Shown here in pieces: positions 17,730 through 25,563 of a stretch of DNA of 64,000 nt. The position numbers and the translations under genes were made by a program. Source of the DNA: Oscillospiraceae bacterium (GTDB lineage Bacteria > Bacillota > Clostridia > Oscillospirales > Oscillospiraceae); NCBI GenBank assembly GCA_017622295.1, contig JAGARK010000026.1:29840-93839 (forward strand), read 5' to 3'. Under the pieces are notes generated by a model. That model saw only the letters and a list, made by a program, of their open reading frames with translations. It searched no databases and was not told the DNA's origin. Position 1 is the stretch's first letter; every line of letters starts with the position of its first letter.

Positions 17730-18949
17730 CAGCCAACACCCTCCTCAACAGGCTCGGTCTCCTTGGCATTGATGATGCCGCTCAGGTCTACCTGGCTCTC
17801 GTCCATGGGATCGAAATGGGATTCTTCCACGGTGATATTGGGCAGGATGACCTGCTGATAATGCCACCAGACCAGCAGATCGCTGACCTCATCATAGGAA
17901 GCCACGCCGGCCTCATCACCGCTGGCCTTCAGGTAGGTGTCGTTGACATTGTTGGCCAGGGTGGTGGCGCTGTCGCTGCGGCGGGATGCAAAAAAGGCAT
18001 CATAGCTCTTCAGATCCCGGTCCAGCAGCTCGCTGACGCCGGTGGAGAGCCGCGCCGCAGCTGCGATGGTCTCGGAGGTATTGGCCCGGATCAGGGCATT
18101 GTAGCAATAGCGGTAGGCCATGAAATAGCCGGAATACTGATATTCCACGCTCTCATTTGCCATGCAGGCCAGGAAGCCCGCGAAATTGGCGTCCCGCTCC
18201 ACGGCGATGCACTTGCGGTGGGCCATCTCATGGCACATGGTGAAGGGCAGCGTCACATCAGGGATCTGGGGATTGACGGCAGCCTCGCCGGTCAGGCCCA
18301 CGGTCACGCCGGTGATACCCATGGAGGTATACATATCCGCCCAGCCCAGCTTCTTGACGGGCAGGTTGGAGCCGGCGAACACGGAATAGGAATAGTCATA
18401 GACCAGCGTTTCGAAGCCATCGGCAGCCTGGAGCGCCAGGGTGTCGAAATCGGCGAAGTCCACCTCACCGCTGCCGTCCCGGTTTACCTGAGAAGCCAGA
18501 TCGTTGGCCATGTCCCGGTAGTAGGTCGCAGCCCTGGTCAGCTCCTCGACGCCGTACTGGCGCTCTTCCAGACGGATGTCATCGGTGATGGAGCCTGCAT
18601 AATAATTGATGCCCCAGACCAGAGTATGACACATAAAGATCAGTGCGGCGCCTGCCAGCACCCAGCCGAACCAGCGGACCGGGTTCCACTTGCAGACGAT
18701 CATTACCACAACCGACGCGATCACCACCACCAGCAGTGCCATGACGCCCATCTGCCACAGGCAGTAGTCCACACTGCCGGACCACTGCGCCAGCATATCC
18801 TGGAGCGTGCGGATCACATAGGGATAGACCATATCCACAATGGTGGAGAATTTTTCGCCGAACTGCATCAGCACCCAGCTCATGCCCGCCAAAATCGCGG
18901 CAGTCAGATATCCGACCCAATATTTCAAAGGAAACGCCTCCTTGTACAT
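17729..18949 (-). CDS. DUF3810 membrane-bound putative metallopeptidase
   Basis: Protein of 406 aa. Three hydrophobic helices occupy about residues 10-115, followed by a large domain with the zinc-protease pattern His240-Glu-x2-His244 (CHEMAHRKC) and a downstream ERDANFAG motif at about 251-258 that could give the third ligand. This is the layout of DUF3810 proteins, inferred to be metallopeptidases. The substrate is unknown. Tyr-rich helices follow, and the C-terminus is acidic. It is the first gene of a two-gene operon with rsmG. A promoter sits at 18970-18998. Confidence 0.8.
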   Translation of the reverse strand: MYKEAFPLKYWVGYLTAAILAGMSWVLMQFGEKFSTIVDMVYPYVIRTLQDMLAQWSGSVDYCLWQMGVMALLVVVIASVVVMIVCKWNPVRWFGWVLAGAALIFMCHTLVWGINYYAGSITDDIRLEERQYGVEELTRAATYYRDMANDLASQVNRDGSGEVDFADFDTLALQAADGFETLVYDYSYSVFAGSNLPVKKLGWADMYTSMGITGVTVGLTGEAAVNPQIPDVTLPFTMCHEMAHRKCIAVERDANFAGFLACMANESVEYQYSGYFMAYRYCYNALIRANTSETIAAAARLSTGVSELLDRDLKSYDAFFASRRSDSATTLANNVNDTYLKASGDEAGVASYDEVSDLLVWWHYQQVILPNITVEESHFDPMDESQVDLSGIINAKETEPVEEGVG

Positions 18950-18969
18950 TTTTGCATATAGGTTTTAAT

Positions 18970-18998
18970 AGTATAACACAAACCAGGCCGCTTGTCTG
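18970..18998 (-). promoter_or_regulatory. Promoter of the DUF3810-rsmG operon
   Basis: Minus strand: -35 CAGACA (18993-18998), 17 bp, -10 TATACT (18970-18975), 21 bp before the start codon. Confidence 0.5.
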
Positions 18999-19128
18999 CC
19001 CCTTATTTTTTAAATTTTTCTGAATGACTGGGAATTTTATGTAAACATTCGACAAGATTTTCAAAAAGGGCTGGTCATCGGGAAGGTTTTCGTGTAGAAT
19101 AATGTCAGATTACATCGGAGGTGCCTTT

Positions 19129-19968
19129 ATGCCTTCTAATTATGCTCACTATCGCTTCGGCAAGCAGCTGCTTTCCAGCCTGCCCGCCGACGTCCGGCGG
19201 CCCATCCAGCGGTTCCGCCGGCTCTATGACATGGGTCTTCACGGCCCGGATCTTTTCTTCTATCATAATTTTCTGACCAGGGACATCGTCGGTTCCCTGG
19301 GCCAGAAATACCACCACCAGACAGGCCGGGAATTCTTCACCCGGGCCTGCAAGCATCTGCACCAGGAGCCCACCGAGGCGGGCATCGCCTATCTCTATGG
19401 CGTGCTGGCCCATTTCTGCCTGGATTCGGTGTTCCATCCCTTCGTGCTCAGGCAGACCGAAAGCGGCGCCATCACCCACACGGAGCTGGAGACGGAATTC
19501 GATCGTTATCTTCTGCTGAAGGACGGCGTTCAGGAGCCCCATACCTATGACTGCAGCGCCCATATGACCCTGACCCGGGGCGAATGCGTCACTCTGGCGG
19601 AATTCTATCCCCCCGTGACGGCAGACAATGTGCTCCACTCCCTGCGCTCCATGGCCCGCAGCGTCAAGGCTATGGCCGTTCCCGAGGGAGCCAGGCGCCG
19701 GTTCGTCAAAAAGGCCCTGTCCGTCACCAAGCCCGCCATCCGGCAGCTGATGATCCCCACCCACCCCGTCCGGGCCTGCGCCGCCCTGGACGAAGAGATG
19801 ATGATGCTCTACAACGAAGCGGCGGAGCTTTACCCCCAGCTGGTGCAGCAGCTGATGGCCCACATGGCCTACAATGCCTACCTCGGCAGCAGCTTCGACC
19901 GGACCTTCGACGGCACCGGCGAGCCGGTCCGCCACGAATGGGGCACCATGGAAGTCAAGCTGAGCTAA
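19129..19968 (+). CDS. Zinc-dependent phospholipase C family protein
   Basis: All-helical protein of 279 aa related to zinc phospholipase C / S1-P1 type proteins. The N-terminus MPSNYAHYRFG, then GPDLFFYH at about 39-46, AHFCLDSVFHP at about 94-104 and THTELETEFD at about 116-125 provide the His/Asp/Glu metal ligands of the family. No signal peptide is seen, so it is probably cytoplasmic, unlike secreted clostridial alpha-toxin. The start at 19129 follows GGAGGTGCCTTT, overruling an upstream ATG at 19102. It stands alone. A phospholipid or phosphoester substrate is possible but unproven. Confidence 0.82.
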   Translation: MPSNYAHYRFGKQLLSSLPADVRRPIQRFRRLYDMGLHGPDLFFYHNFLTRDIVGSLGQKYHHQTGREFFTRACKHLHQEPTEAGIAYLYGVLAHFCLDSVFHPFVLRQTESGAITHTELETEFDRYLLLKDGVQEPHTYDCSAHMTLTRGECVTLAEFYPPVTADNVLHSLRSMARSVKAMAVPEGARRRFVKKALSVTKPAIRQLMIPTHPVRACAALDEEMMMLYNEAAELYPQLVQQLMAHMAYNAYLGSSFDRTFDGTGEPVRHEWGTMEVKLS

Positions 19969-19976
19969 AAGCAATC

Positions 19977-20020
19977 ACACCCCCATTTCCCAGGGCATAG
20001 TCCGGGAAATGGGGTGTTTT
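19977..20020 (+). terminator. Terminator after the phospholipase C-like gene
   Basis: Long stem: ACACCCCCATTTCCC pairs with GGGAAATGGGGTGT across an approximately 13-nt loop, followed by TTTT. Confidence 0.7.
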
Positions 20021-20029
20021 ATGATCAAT

Positions 20030-20240
20030 GCAGCCTAAGGAGGCTACCAAGACTCCCCTTGAGAGTGAAGCCGAGACTCTGCGCCCGCAGGCGCTTTTCG
20101 GAGCGCAACCGCCCGATGGAGGCTCTCAGCGCGGAGATGAGGGGTGAAAGGCTGGATTATTTGCCGTGCTGACTGTGAGCTTTCACCCCTCCGAGCCGCC
20201 TTACAGCGGCCCACCTCCCCTCAAAGGGGAGGCTTTGGGT
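20030..20240. repeat. GC-rich composite palindromic repeat region
   Basis: Holds AGGGGTGAAAG with a distant inverted CTTTCACCCCT, and a CCTCCCCT / AGGGGAGG hairpin at about 20212-20231 like those in the 7677 element. No coding potential is seen. It fills the gap between the phospholipase gene terminator and the perR promoter. Confidence 0.5.
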
Positions 20241-20299
20241 AGGATACTCATAAAAGCCAATATCCGCGACACAGCTTTAAAAATTTTTATTAAATGCGA

Positions 20300-20338
20300 A
20301 TAATTCTTATTGACAAACAGAAAAAGCTGTGATAGGAT
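20300..20338 (+). promoter_or_regulatory. perR promoter with possible autoregulatory site
   Basis: -35 TTGACA (20310-20315), 17 bp, -10 TAGGAT (20333-20338). The palindrome AATAATTCTTATT overlaps the -35 and is AT-rich like Fur/PerR operators, but it does not fit the 7-1-7 PerR box well. Confidence 0.55.
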
Positions 20339-20386
20339 ATGGGTGTAAACAAGAGAGCCCCAAAACAGGAAGAAAGGCAGGTGCCC

Positions 20387-20788
20387 ATGGGCGAGACGAA
20401 AAAGCACTTCAGAAAACGCGACGCCATCCTGGAATGTCTGCGTTCGACTGATGCCCACCCTTCGGCGGACATGGTCCACGAAATGCTTCAGGCCGAACAC
20501 CCGGACATCTCCCTGGCTACCGTTTACCGGAATCTGGCGCTGTTCAAGCAGCAGGGCAAGATCATGAGCGTATGCACCGTAAAGGGTGTGGAACGGTTCG
20601 ATGCGAATACCGCCACCCACGTCCACTTCATTTGCGAAAACTGCGACGCTGTCTCCGATCTGCACCAGATCCACATCCCCGACTCCCTGAACCGGGAAGT
20701 CACCGATTGCTCCGGCAATCAGATGCACAGCTGCCAGCTGACCATCACAGGTCTTTGCAGCAGCTGCCTCAATCAAGAAAAACAATAA
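20387..20788 (+). CDS. perR: Fur-family peroxide-responsive repressor, PerR-like
   Basis: DNA-binding metalloregulator of 133 aa. A winged helix (LATVYRNL at about 43-50) is followed by a dimerisation domain. Structural zinc cysteines are Cys83/Cys86 (CENC) and Cys124/Cys127 (CSSC). The regulatory site resembles PerR: His24, the ERFD Asp72, His78/His80 (THVHF) and Asp91. An Asp at the PerR-diagnostic position and the following peroxide-defence gene favour PerR over Fur. The ATG at 20387 is chosen because AGGCAGGTG precedes it; an in-frame ATG at 20339 lies inside the promoter -10 region. It is followed after 49 bp by reverse rubrerythrin with no terminator, so the two are likely one transcript. 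Confidence 0.88.
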   Translation: MGETKKHFRKRDAILECLRSTDAHPSADMVHEMLQAEHPDISLATVYRNLALFKQQGKIMSVCTVKGVERFDANTATHVHFICENCDAVSDLHQIHIPDSLNREVTDCSGNQMHSCQLTITGLCSSCLNQEKQ

Positions 20789-20837
20789 AACAAAAAGATA
20801 CACACACTAAAAAACAATTATTTTGGAGGATTTTATT

Positions 20838-21431
20838 ATGAAGAAGTTTGTTTGCTCTGTTTGCGGTTACGTCCACACTGCCGAAGAACTGGCCGCCGAT
20901 TTCCGCTGCCCCGTCTGCAAGGTCCCCGCTTCCAAGTTCGTTGAGCAGAAGGGCGAGCAGAAGCTGGCCGCCGTTCACGAGTACGGTGTCTACGCTCAGA
21001 CCGTTAAGAATAACCCCGATATCTCCGAAGAAGACAAGAAGTACATCTTCGACCAGCTGATGGCCAACTTCCAGGGCGAGTGCTCCGAGGTCGGCATGTA
21101 CCTGTGCATGGCCCGCATCGCTCACCGCGAGGGCTATCCCGAGATCGGCCTGTACTGGGAGAAGGCAGCCTACGAAGAGGCTGAGCACGCAGCAAAGTTC
21201 GCAGAGCTGCTGGGCGAGGACCTGGAGCCCAACATGAAGGCCACCACCAAGGACAACCTGGCATGGCGTGTTGACTGCGAGTTCGGCGCAACTCAGGGCA
21301 AGTTCGACCTGGCCTCCTGCGCCAAGAAGAACAACCTGGACGCCATCCACGACACCGTGCATGAAATGGCCCGCGATGAGGCCCGTCACGGCGTCGCTCT
21401 GAAGGGCCTGCTGGAGCGTTACTTCAAGTAA
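20838..21431 (+). CDS. Reverse rubrerythrin (N-terminal rubredoxin, C-terminal diiron domain)
   Basis: Non-heme iron peroxidase of 197 aa that reduces hydrogen peroxide, and in clostridia oxygen, with electrons from NADH via flavo/rubredoxin partners. The rubredoxin-like Fe(Cys)4 site is at the N-terminus (Cys6, Cys9, Cys24, Cys27), and the ferritin-like four-helix domain follows ([26 protein letters not shown]). This inverted domain order defines reverse rubrerythrin, the oxygen-induced form in Clostridium. The start at 20838 follows TTGGAGG. Placement behind perR predicts derepression by peroxide. A hairpin terminator follows. Confidence 0.93.
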   Translation: MKKFVCSVCGYVHTAEELAADFRCPVCKVPASKFVEQKGEQKLAAVHEYGVYAQTVKNNPDISEEDKKYIFDQLMANFQGECSEVGMYLCMARIAHREGYPEIGLYWEKAAYEEAEHAAKFAELLGEDLEPNMKATTKDNLAWRVDCEFGATQGKFDLASCAKKNNLDAIHDTVHEMARDEARHGVALKGLLERYFK

Positions 21432-21449
21432 GCCATTGGAAACAGAATA

Positions 21450-21500
21450 ACCGACGATAGCCTTACCGCCGGTCTCCGGTACCGGGGACCGGCGGATTTT
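21450..21500 (+). terminator. Terminator-like 46-bp repeat, copy 1
   Basis: The 46-bp block at 21450-21495 is repeated at 22047-22092 with three differences. Its CCGCCGGTC / GACCGGCGG stem is followed by ATTTTCC, a weak T-run. It ends the perR-rubrerythrin transcript. Confidence 0.75.
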
Positions 21501-21526
21501 CCTAAATCCGTGAAAGGAGAACCGTT

Positions 21527-22036
21527 ATGAACGAAAAGATTGCTGCCCTGCTGAACGATCAGATCAACAAGGAGTTCTACTCCGCATATCTGTATCTGGA
21601 TATGGCCAACTATTATGACGAGCTGGATCTGGACGGCTACGCCAACTACTACATGATCCAGGCCCAGGAGGAGCGGGATCACGCACTGCTGTTCATGAAA
21701 TACATGCAGAACAATGGCCTGAAGGTGACCCTGGAGGCCATCGCCAAGCCCGATAAGGAATTCAACGCCGTCCTCGATCCGCTGGTCATCGCTGCGGAGC
21801 ACGAGCGCTATGTTACCGCCCTCATCAACAACATCTACCACGAGGCTCATCAGGCCAAGGACTACCGGACCATGAAGTTCCTGGACTGGTTTGTTGATGA
21901 GCAGATGGAGGAAGAGGAGAATGCTGACAAGATGATCAGCCGCTATAAGCTCTTCGGCCAGGACCCCAAGGGTCTGTACCTGCTGGATCAGGAGTACGCT
22001 GCCCGGGTCTACACCGCCCCCTCTCTGACGCTGTAA
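21527..22036 (+). CDS. ftn: Non-heme ferritin, iron storage
   Basis: Ferritin of 169 aa that oxidises Fe(II) and stores it as ferric mineral in a 24-mer shell. The four-helix bundle shows ferroxidase ligands in KEFYSAYLYL (Glu near 17), AQEEERDHA-like QAQEERDHALL at about 45-55 (Glu, His) and AEHERYV at about 90-96. Length and helix order are normal. AAGGAG precedes the start. It is flanked on both sides by copies of the same terminator repeat, so it forms its own cistron next to the PerR-reverse rubrerythrin pair. Confidence 0.93.
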   Translation: MNEKIAALLNDQINKEFYSAYLYLDMANYYDELDLDGYANYYMIQAQEERDHALLFMKYMQNNGLKVTLEAIAKPDKEFNAVLDPLVIAAEHERYVTALINNIYHEAHQAKDYRTMKFLDWFVDEQMEEEENADKMISRYKLFGQDPKGLYLLDQEYAARVYTAPSLTL

Positions 22037-22046
22037 ACGTAAAACT

Positions 22047-22097
22047 ACCGACGATAACCTTACCGCCGGTCCCCAGTACCGGGGACCGGCGGTTTTA
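22047..22097 (+). terminator. Ferritin terminator, 46-bp repeat copy 2
   Basis: GC stem CCGCCGGTCCCC / GGGGACCGGCGG followed by TTTT. It is nearly identical to the block at 21450. Confidence 0.85.
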
Positions 22098-22152
22098 TGT
22101 GTATGTTTCCCGGAATTCTTCGCAAACTAACCCATATGAAAGGAGATGCTTT

Positions 22153-22521
22153 ATGAAAAATCGTGTATTTGTCTTTTTGCTGATCGCCGTCATGGCCTTC
22201 TCGGCGCTGGCCGGGTGCCAGAGTGTCCAGGCCGCCCCGGAGGCCCTGCCCGTAGCTACCGCCAGCAGCGCTGGCGCTGCCGTAACCAGCGAACAAGCTG
22301 CCGCCCCCGCCGAAGCGGCCATCACAGCGGAAGAGGCCCAGAACATCGCCCTGAAGCACGCGGGCTTCACCGCCGACCAGGTGAAGCGTCTGCATGTTGA
22401 GTACGAGATCGACCGGGGCATCCCCCACTATGATGTGGAGTTTGACGAGGGATATTGGGAATACGACTACGAGATCGACGCCCAGACAGGGGAGATCCTG
22501 TCCTTTGAAAAAGACGACTGA
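22153..22521 (+). CDS. PepSY-domain lipoprotein
   Basis: Protein of 122 aa with a lipoprotein signal: hydrophobic helix at about 5-19 and lipobox LAGC at about 18-21, so it is anchored outside the membrane. An Ala/Glu-rich spacer follows (about 25-55). Then comes a single PepSY domain (ITAEEAQNIALKHAGF through DYEIDAQTGEIL). PepSY domains are proposed to inhibit or sense peptidases; the actual role here is unknown. GGAGATGCTTT precedes the start. It is monocistronic, bounded by the ferritin terminator and its own terminator. Confidence 0.85.
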   Translation: MKNRVFVFLLIAVMAFSALAGCQSVQAAPEALPVATASSAGAAVTSEQAAAPAEAAITAEEAQNIALKHAGFTADQVKRLHVEYEIDRGIPHYDVEFDEGYWEYDYEIDAQTGEILSFEKDD

Positions 22522-22524
22522 ACC

Positions 22525-22554
22525 AAAAAGGAGCGGAAAATTCCGCTCCTTTTT
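22525..22554 (+). terminator. PepSY lipoprotein terminator
   Basis: AAAAAGGAGCGGAA pairs with TTCCGCTCCTTTTT. Symmetric, so it could also stop the opposing acyltransferase transcript. Confidence 0.85.
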
Positions 22555-22606
22555 CCTTTTCCCCTTGTACTATCTAAATTCATTGAAAAGGGCTTTTTCT
22601 CAACTA

Positions 22607-23653
22607 TTATACCGGCTTGTGCTCAATAATTCGCCTTCTTCCCACAAGGAAAGGGAACCAACGATTAATAATCCAAATGGGAATAATCAGTATCAAACTC
22701 AATACCACTGTCAACAAAAGCGAAAAGAGCGAAGAGCAAAGCGTATCTGCCAGAATAGCACTATACAAACCCGGCAGACATCTCCTGATAACTACCTGTA
22801 ACAGGCTATATACCTTTCCGTGGAGAGCAAAACACAACAGTGTGTTTTGCCCAATATACAGCACCATCTTATTCGGCGGTAAAATCTTGCACACAGAAAT
22901 AACTGCCGCCACACCTAGCAATTGACAAACGTAAGTCACAAGAATATTCAGAGAATCATTATATGTGATTTCTTCTCTGAACAACACGGCACACAGATAT
23001 ATTCCCCAGACAACGCATCGAGTAATCAAAGTGTTATATTTATTAAACCTTACTTCAAATTCTGCACGGAACAAATACCCAAGCACCATAAAAAACATTG
23101 CAATGAATATATACTCAAGATGCCAGGGCAGCGCAATATCGTTCCAGGGAAGCAGTGCTGGATCCATAATGATAGCATATATATTACTAAGAAGAGATAA
23201 AAACAACGAAATACCCAGTAGCCACCAGCGCTTTAACCTGATAGATGTTTTTTCATACCAGCAAATCAGGAAAAAGAACGGGATAAACGCTATGAACAAA
23301 GCTGCGACAAACCATAGTCCATCTCCGTGTCCACGGATCTGCATCATGTTCCAAAATAATTCTATTCCCAGAGGATTATGTGCGGTAAACGAAAAAACTT
23401 GAGCAACAAGAATATTCGCTACGCTAAAAACCAGCCAAGGAACAAAAAGCTGTGCCACCTTTTTTCGAAAGAAATGAACGAAGTTATCGGTAAAGGAATA
23501 TACATAACCAGACGAGAAGAAAAATAGAGTCAGGAAAAAGGGCTCATATATTGCTATAAGAGGATCAGTAGAAGATTCAAGATGTGCGTTCATTACACAC
23601 ATAATACATATATACTTTGCAATATCTACCCATGTAATTCTGTTTTCTTTCAT
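22607..23653 (-). CDS. Acyltransferase 3 family membrane protein
   Basis: Membrane protein of 348 aa with about ten hydrophobic helices. The N-terminus WVDIAKYICIMCVMNAH (about 6-22) fits the acyltransferase 3 pattern of O-acetyl transfer to surface polysaccharides. The active-site His is likely in the NAH motif at about 22. The AT content is much higher than in the neighbours, with A/T-ending codons, which points to recent acquisition. GGAGGGAAT precedes the ATG at 23653. No polysaccharide genes adjoin it. The acceptor is unknown. Confidence 0.75.
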   Translation of the reverse strand: MKENRITWVDIAKYICIMCVMNAHLESSTDPLIAIYEPFFLTLFFFSSGYVYSFTDNFVHFFRKKVAQLFVPWLVFSVANILVAQVFSFTAHNPLGIELFWNMMQIRGHGDGLWFVAALFIAFIPFFFLICWYEKTSIRLKRWWLLGISLFLSLLSNIYAIIMDPALLPWNDIALPWHLEYIFIAMFFMVLGYLFRAEFEVRFNKYNTLITRCVVWGIYLCAVLFREEITYNDSLNILVTYVCQLLGVAAVISVCKILPPNKMVLYIGQNTLLCFALHGKVYSLLQVVIRRCLPGLYSAILADTLCSSLFSLLLTVVLSLILIIPIWIINRWFPFLVGRRRIIEHKPV

Positions 23654-23915
23654 ATTCCCTCCAGAGGATTTATCCTGATATGAAAACACACTGTTCCCAT
23701 TAAGATTTCACAAATACCATTAATTCAAATTGATTAACCAGTCAAAAAGCTTTACTTTAATTCTCCTGAAATTTATATTCCAAAATGTCCAATATCAAAA
23801 TACCATAGTATTTGTTTAATGTCAAATAATCAGAGACAATAGTATTGTAATATTTGACAGCCAGAAGGACATCCCTCGGCTGACCACCAAGGATGTATAA
23901 CGTAATTATTCCTTT
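23654..23915. other. AT-rich intergenic stretch without a recognised gene
   Basis: No frame with a ribosome site was found; a 73-codon minus-strand frame at 23757-23978 reads through the terminator stem and looks spurious. The base composition resembles the adjacent acyltransferase gene and differs from lspA, so it probably arrived with it. Confidence 0.5.
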
Positions 23916-23949
23916 AAAAAAGGAGAGCGGCTGAGCCGCTCCCTTTTTT
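23916..23949 (+). terminator. Orphan terminator upstream of lspA
   Basis: A GAGCGGC / GCCGCTC stem with flanking A6 and T7 runs. There is no plus-strand gene between the PepSY terminator and this point. It may end an unannotated short transcript or be a relic of a gene displaced by the acyltransferase. Confidence 0.75.
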
Positions 23950-23957
23950 TGCGCCGT

Positions 23958-23986
23958 TTGACATTCCCGGATGTGCATGATATCAT
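23958..23986 (+). promoter_or_regulatory. lspA-rluD promoter
   Basis: -35 TTGACA (23958-23963), 17 bp, -10 TATCAT (23981-23986). Confidence 0.75.
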
Positions 23987-24050
23987 GGAGGAAATAAAAT
24001 GGGGTGGAATCGAAAACCGCCCCGTAATTCCCGTCTGGAGGATAATATCC

Positions 24051-24527
24051 ATGCAGTTTCTCATCATGACCCTCTTCGCCGCCGGCATCGTGGCTGCGGA
24101 TCAGTTTACCAAATACCTGACAGTGGCAAATATCGCCCTGTATCAGGATGTGGAATTCATCCCGGGCTTCCTTGGCCTGACCTACGTCCAGAACACCGGC
24201 GCCGCCTTCTCCTCCTTCGAGGGCCAGCAGTGGCTCTTTGCCCTGATTTTTACGATCTTTACCCTGCTGATCCTCCTCGAGTACTTCAAAAAGTCCATGG
24301 GCTTTACCAAATTTGAGCGCTGGTGTATTGCCGCCATCTACGGCGGCGGTCTGGGCAACATGATCGACCGGGTCCGCTTCGGCTATGTGGTGGACATGAT
24401 CGAGACGAAATTCATGGAATTTCCCGTGTTCAATGTGGCCGACTGCTTCATTACCTGTGGCTGCATCGCCATGCTCATCTCCCTGATCTTCTTCAACAAA
24501 GATTTCTGGAAGGAAGAGAAAAAATGA
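24051..24527 (+). CDS. lspA: Lipoprotein signal peptidase (signal peptidase II)
   Basis: Aspartic membrane protease of 158 aa that removes signal peptides from diacylglyceryl prolipoproteins, such as those at 22153 and 29470. Four membrane helices are predicted. The catalytic pair is Asp115 in GYVVDMI and Asp131 in FNVADCF; GGGLGNMIDR at about 98-107 is the conserved lead-in. The ATG at 24051 follows TGGAGGATAATATCC; a longer frame upstream lies in the promoter. Its stop overlaps the next start (ATGA), coupling it to rluD, a pairing common in Firmicutes. Confidence 0.95.
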   Translation: MQFLIMTLFAAGIVAADQFTKYLTVANIALYQDVEFIPGFLGLTYVQNTGAAFSSFEGQQWLFALIFTIFTLLILLEYFKKSMGFTKFERWCIAAIYGGGLGNMIDRVRFGYVVDMIETKFMEFPVFNVADCFITCGCIAMLISLIFFNKDFWKEEKK

Positions 24528-25429
24528 TTTACACCGCTGATATGGCCGGTGAGCGGCTGGACGCTTACGTCACCCGGGTCTGCGATGGGCTCACCCGCTC
24601 CGCCGCCCAGAAGCTCATCGAGCAGGGTGCCGTCACGAGGAACGGCAAGCCCGGCAAGAAAAACGACAAACTGAACATCGGCGATTCCATCCAGGTCACC
24701 ATCCCGGAGCCCAAAGAGGTGGACATCGTGGCCAAGGACATCCCCCTGGACATCGTCTACGAGGACGAGGACGTGGTGGTCATCAATAAGCCCAAGGGAC
24801 TGGTGGTACACCCCGCTGCGGGCCATCAGGACGACACCCTGGTCAACGGCCTGCTGTATGCCCTGGGCGATGATCTCTCCGGCATCAACGGCGAGCTGCG
24901 CCCCGGCATCGTCCACCGCATCGACAAGGACACCAGCGGATTGCTGGCAGTGGCGAAAAACGATCTGGCCCACACCATGCTGGCAAGCCAGCTGAAGGAC
25001 CATTCCATGCACCGGACCTATGAAGCAATCGTCTGCGGCTCCTTCCGGGAGGACAGCGGCACCGTCAACGCCCCCATCGGCCGCCACCCCACAGACCGGA
25101 AGAAGATGACCGTCACGGCCCGCAACTCCAAGGAGGCTGTGACCCACTGGGAGGTAGTCAGGCGCTACCGGGGCTATACCCACATCCGCTGCCGTCTTGA
25201 AACCGGCCGGACCCACCAGATCCGCGTCCACATGGCCCACATCGGCCACCCCATCCTGGGTGACACCGTTTACGGCCGGAAAAAGCCGGAACTCGGTCAG
25301 GACAGCCAGTGCCTCCATGCGGGTGCCCTGTGCTTTGCCCATCCCCGGGACGGACGGCCCGTGATGGTTCTGGCCGATCTGCCGGACTATTTTAAGGAAG
25401 TTATTGAAAAATTGGAGAGAATGGGATAA
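24524..25429 (+). CDS. rluD: RluA/RluD family 23S rRNA pseudouridine synthase
   Basis: Pseudouridine synthase of 301 aa. An N-terminal S4 RNA-binding domain (about 8-60) precedes the catalytic domain. The active-site motif is HRIDKDTSGL with catalytic Asp134. INKPKGLVVHPA and RCRLETGRTHQIRVHM are further family landmarks. By analogy with the lspA-linked enzyme of other Firmicutes it probably acts on large-subunit rRNA, but the exact uridines are not deducible. The start at 24524 overlaps the lspA stop by 4 nt. Confidence 0.9.
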   Translation: MIYTADMAGERLDAYVTRVCDGLTRSAAQKLIEQGAVTRNGKPGKKNDKLNIGDSIQVTIPEPKEVDIVAKDIPLDIVYEDEDVVVINKPKGLVVHPAAGHQDDTLVNGLLYALGDDLSGINGELRPGIVHRIDKDTSGLLAVAKNDLAHTMLASQLKDHSMHRTYEAIVCGSFREDSGTVNAPIGRHPTDRKKMTVTARNSKEAVTHWEVVRRYRGYTHIRCRLETGRTHQIRVHMAHIGHPILGDTVYGRKKPELGQDSQCLHAGALCFAHPRDGRPVMVLADLPDYFKEVIEKLERMG

Positions 25430-25432
25430 CCA

Positions 25433-25548
25433 AATGCAGAATGCTGAATGCATAATGCAAAATTAAGGTATCGCCTACGGCGAAATTTAAAAATCGTCCC
25501 GAAGGGACACCACAATTCTGCATTCTGCACTTTGCATTTTGCATTTAT
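25433..25548. repeat. AATGCAGAATGC-type element, long copy
   Basis: About 115 bp. The left arm AATGCAGAATGCTGAATGC and the right arm ATTCTGCATTCTGCACTTTG are inverted. Between them lie AATTTAAAAATCGT and a TCCC/GGGA mini-hairpin (GTCCCGAAGGGAC). The same skeleton is found at 31618 and, reversed, at 57486. Confidence 0.75.
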
Positions 25549-25563
25549 GGAAAGGTATGTATT

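Noticed and set aside
23757-23978. 73-codon minus-strand frame next to the acyltransferase gene
   Set aside because: It reads through the orphan terminator stem and has no ribosome site or homology that I recognise.
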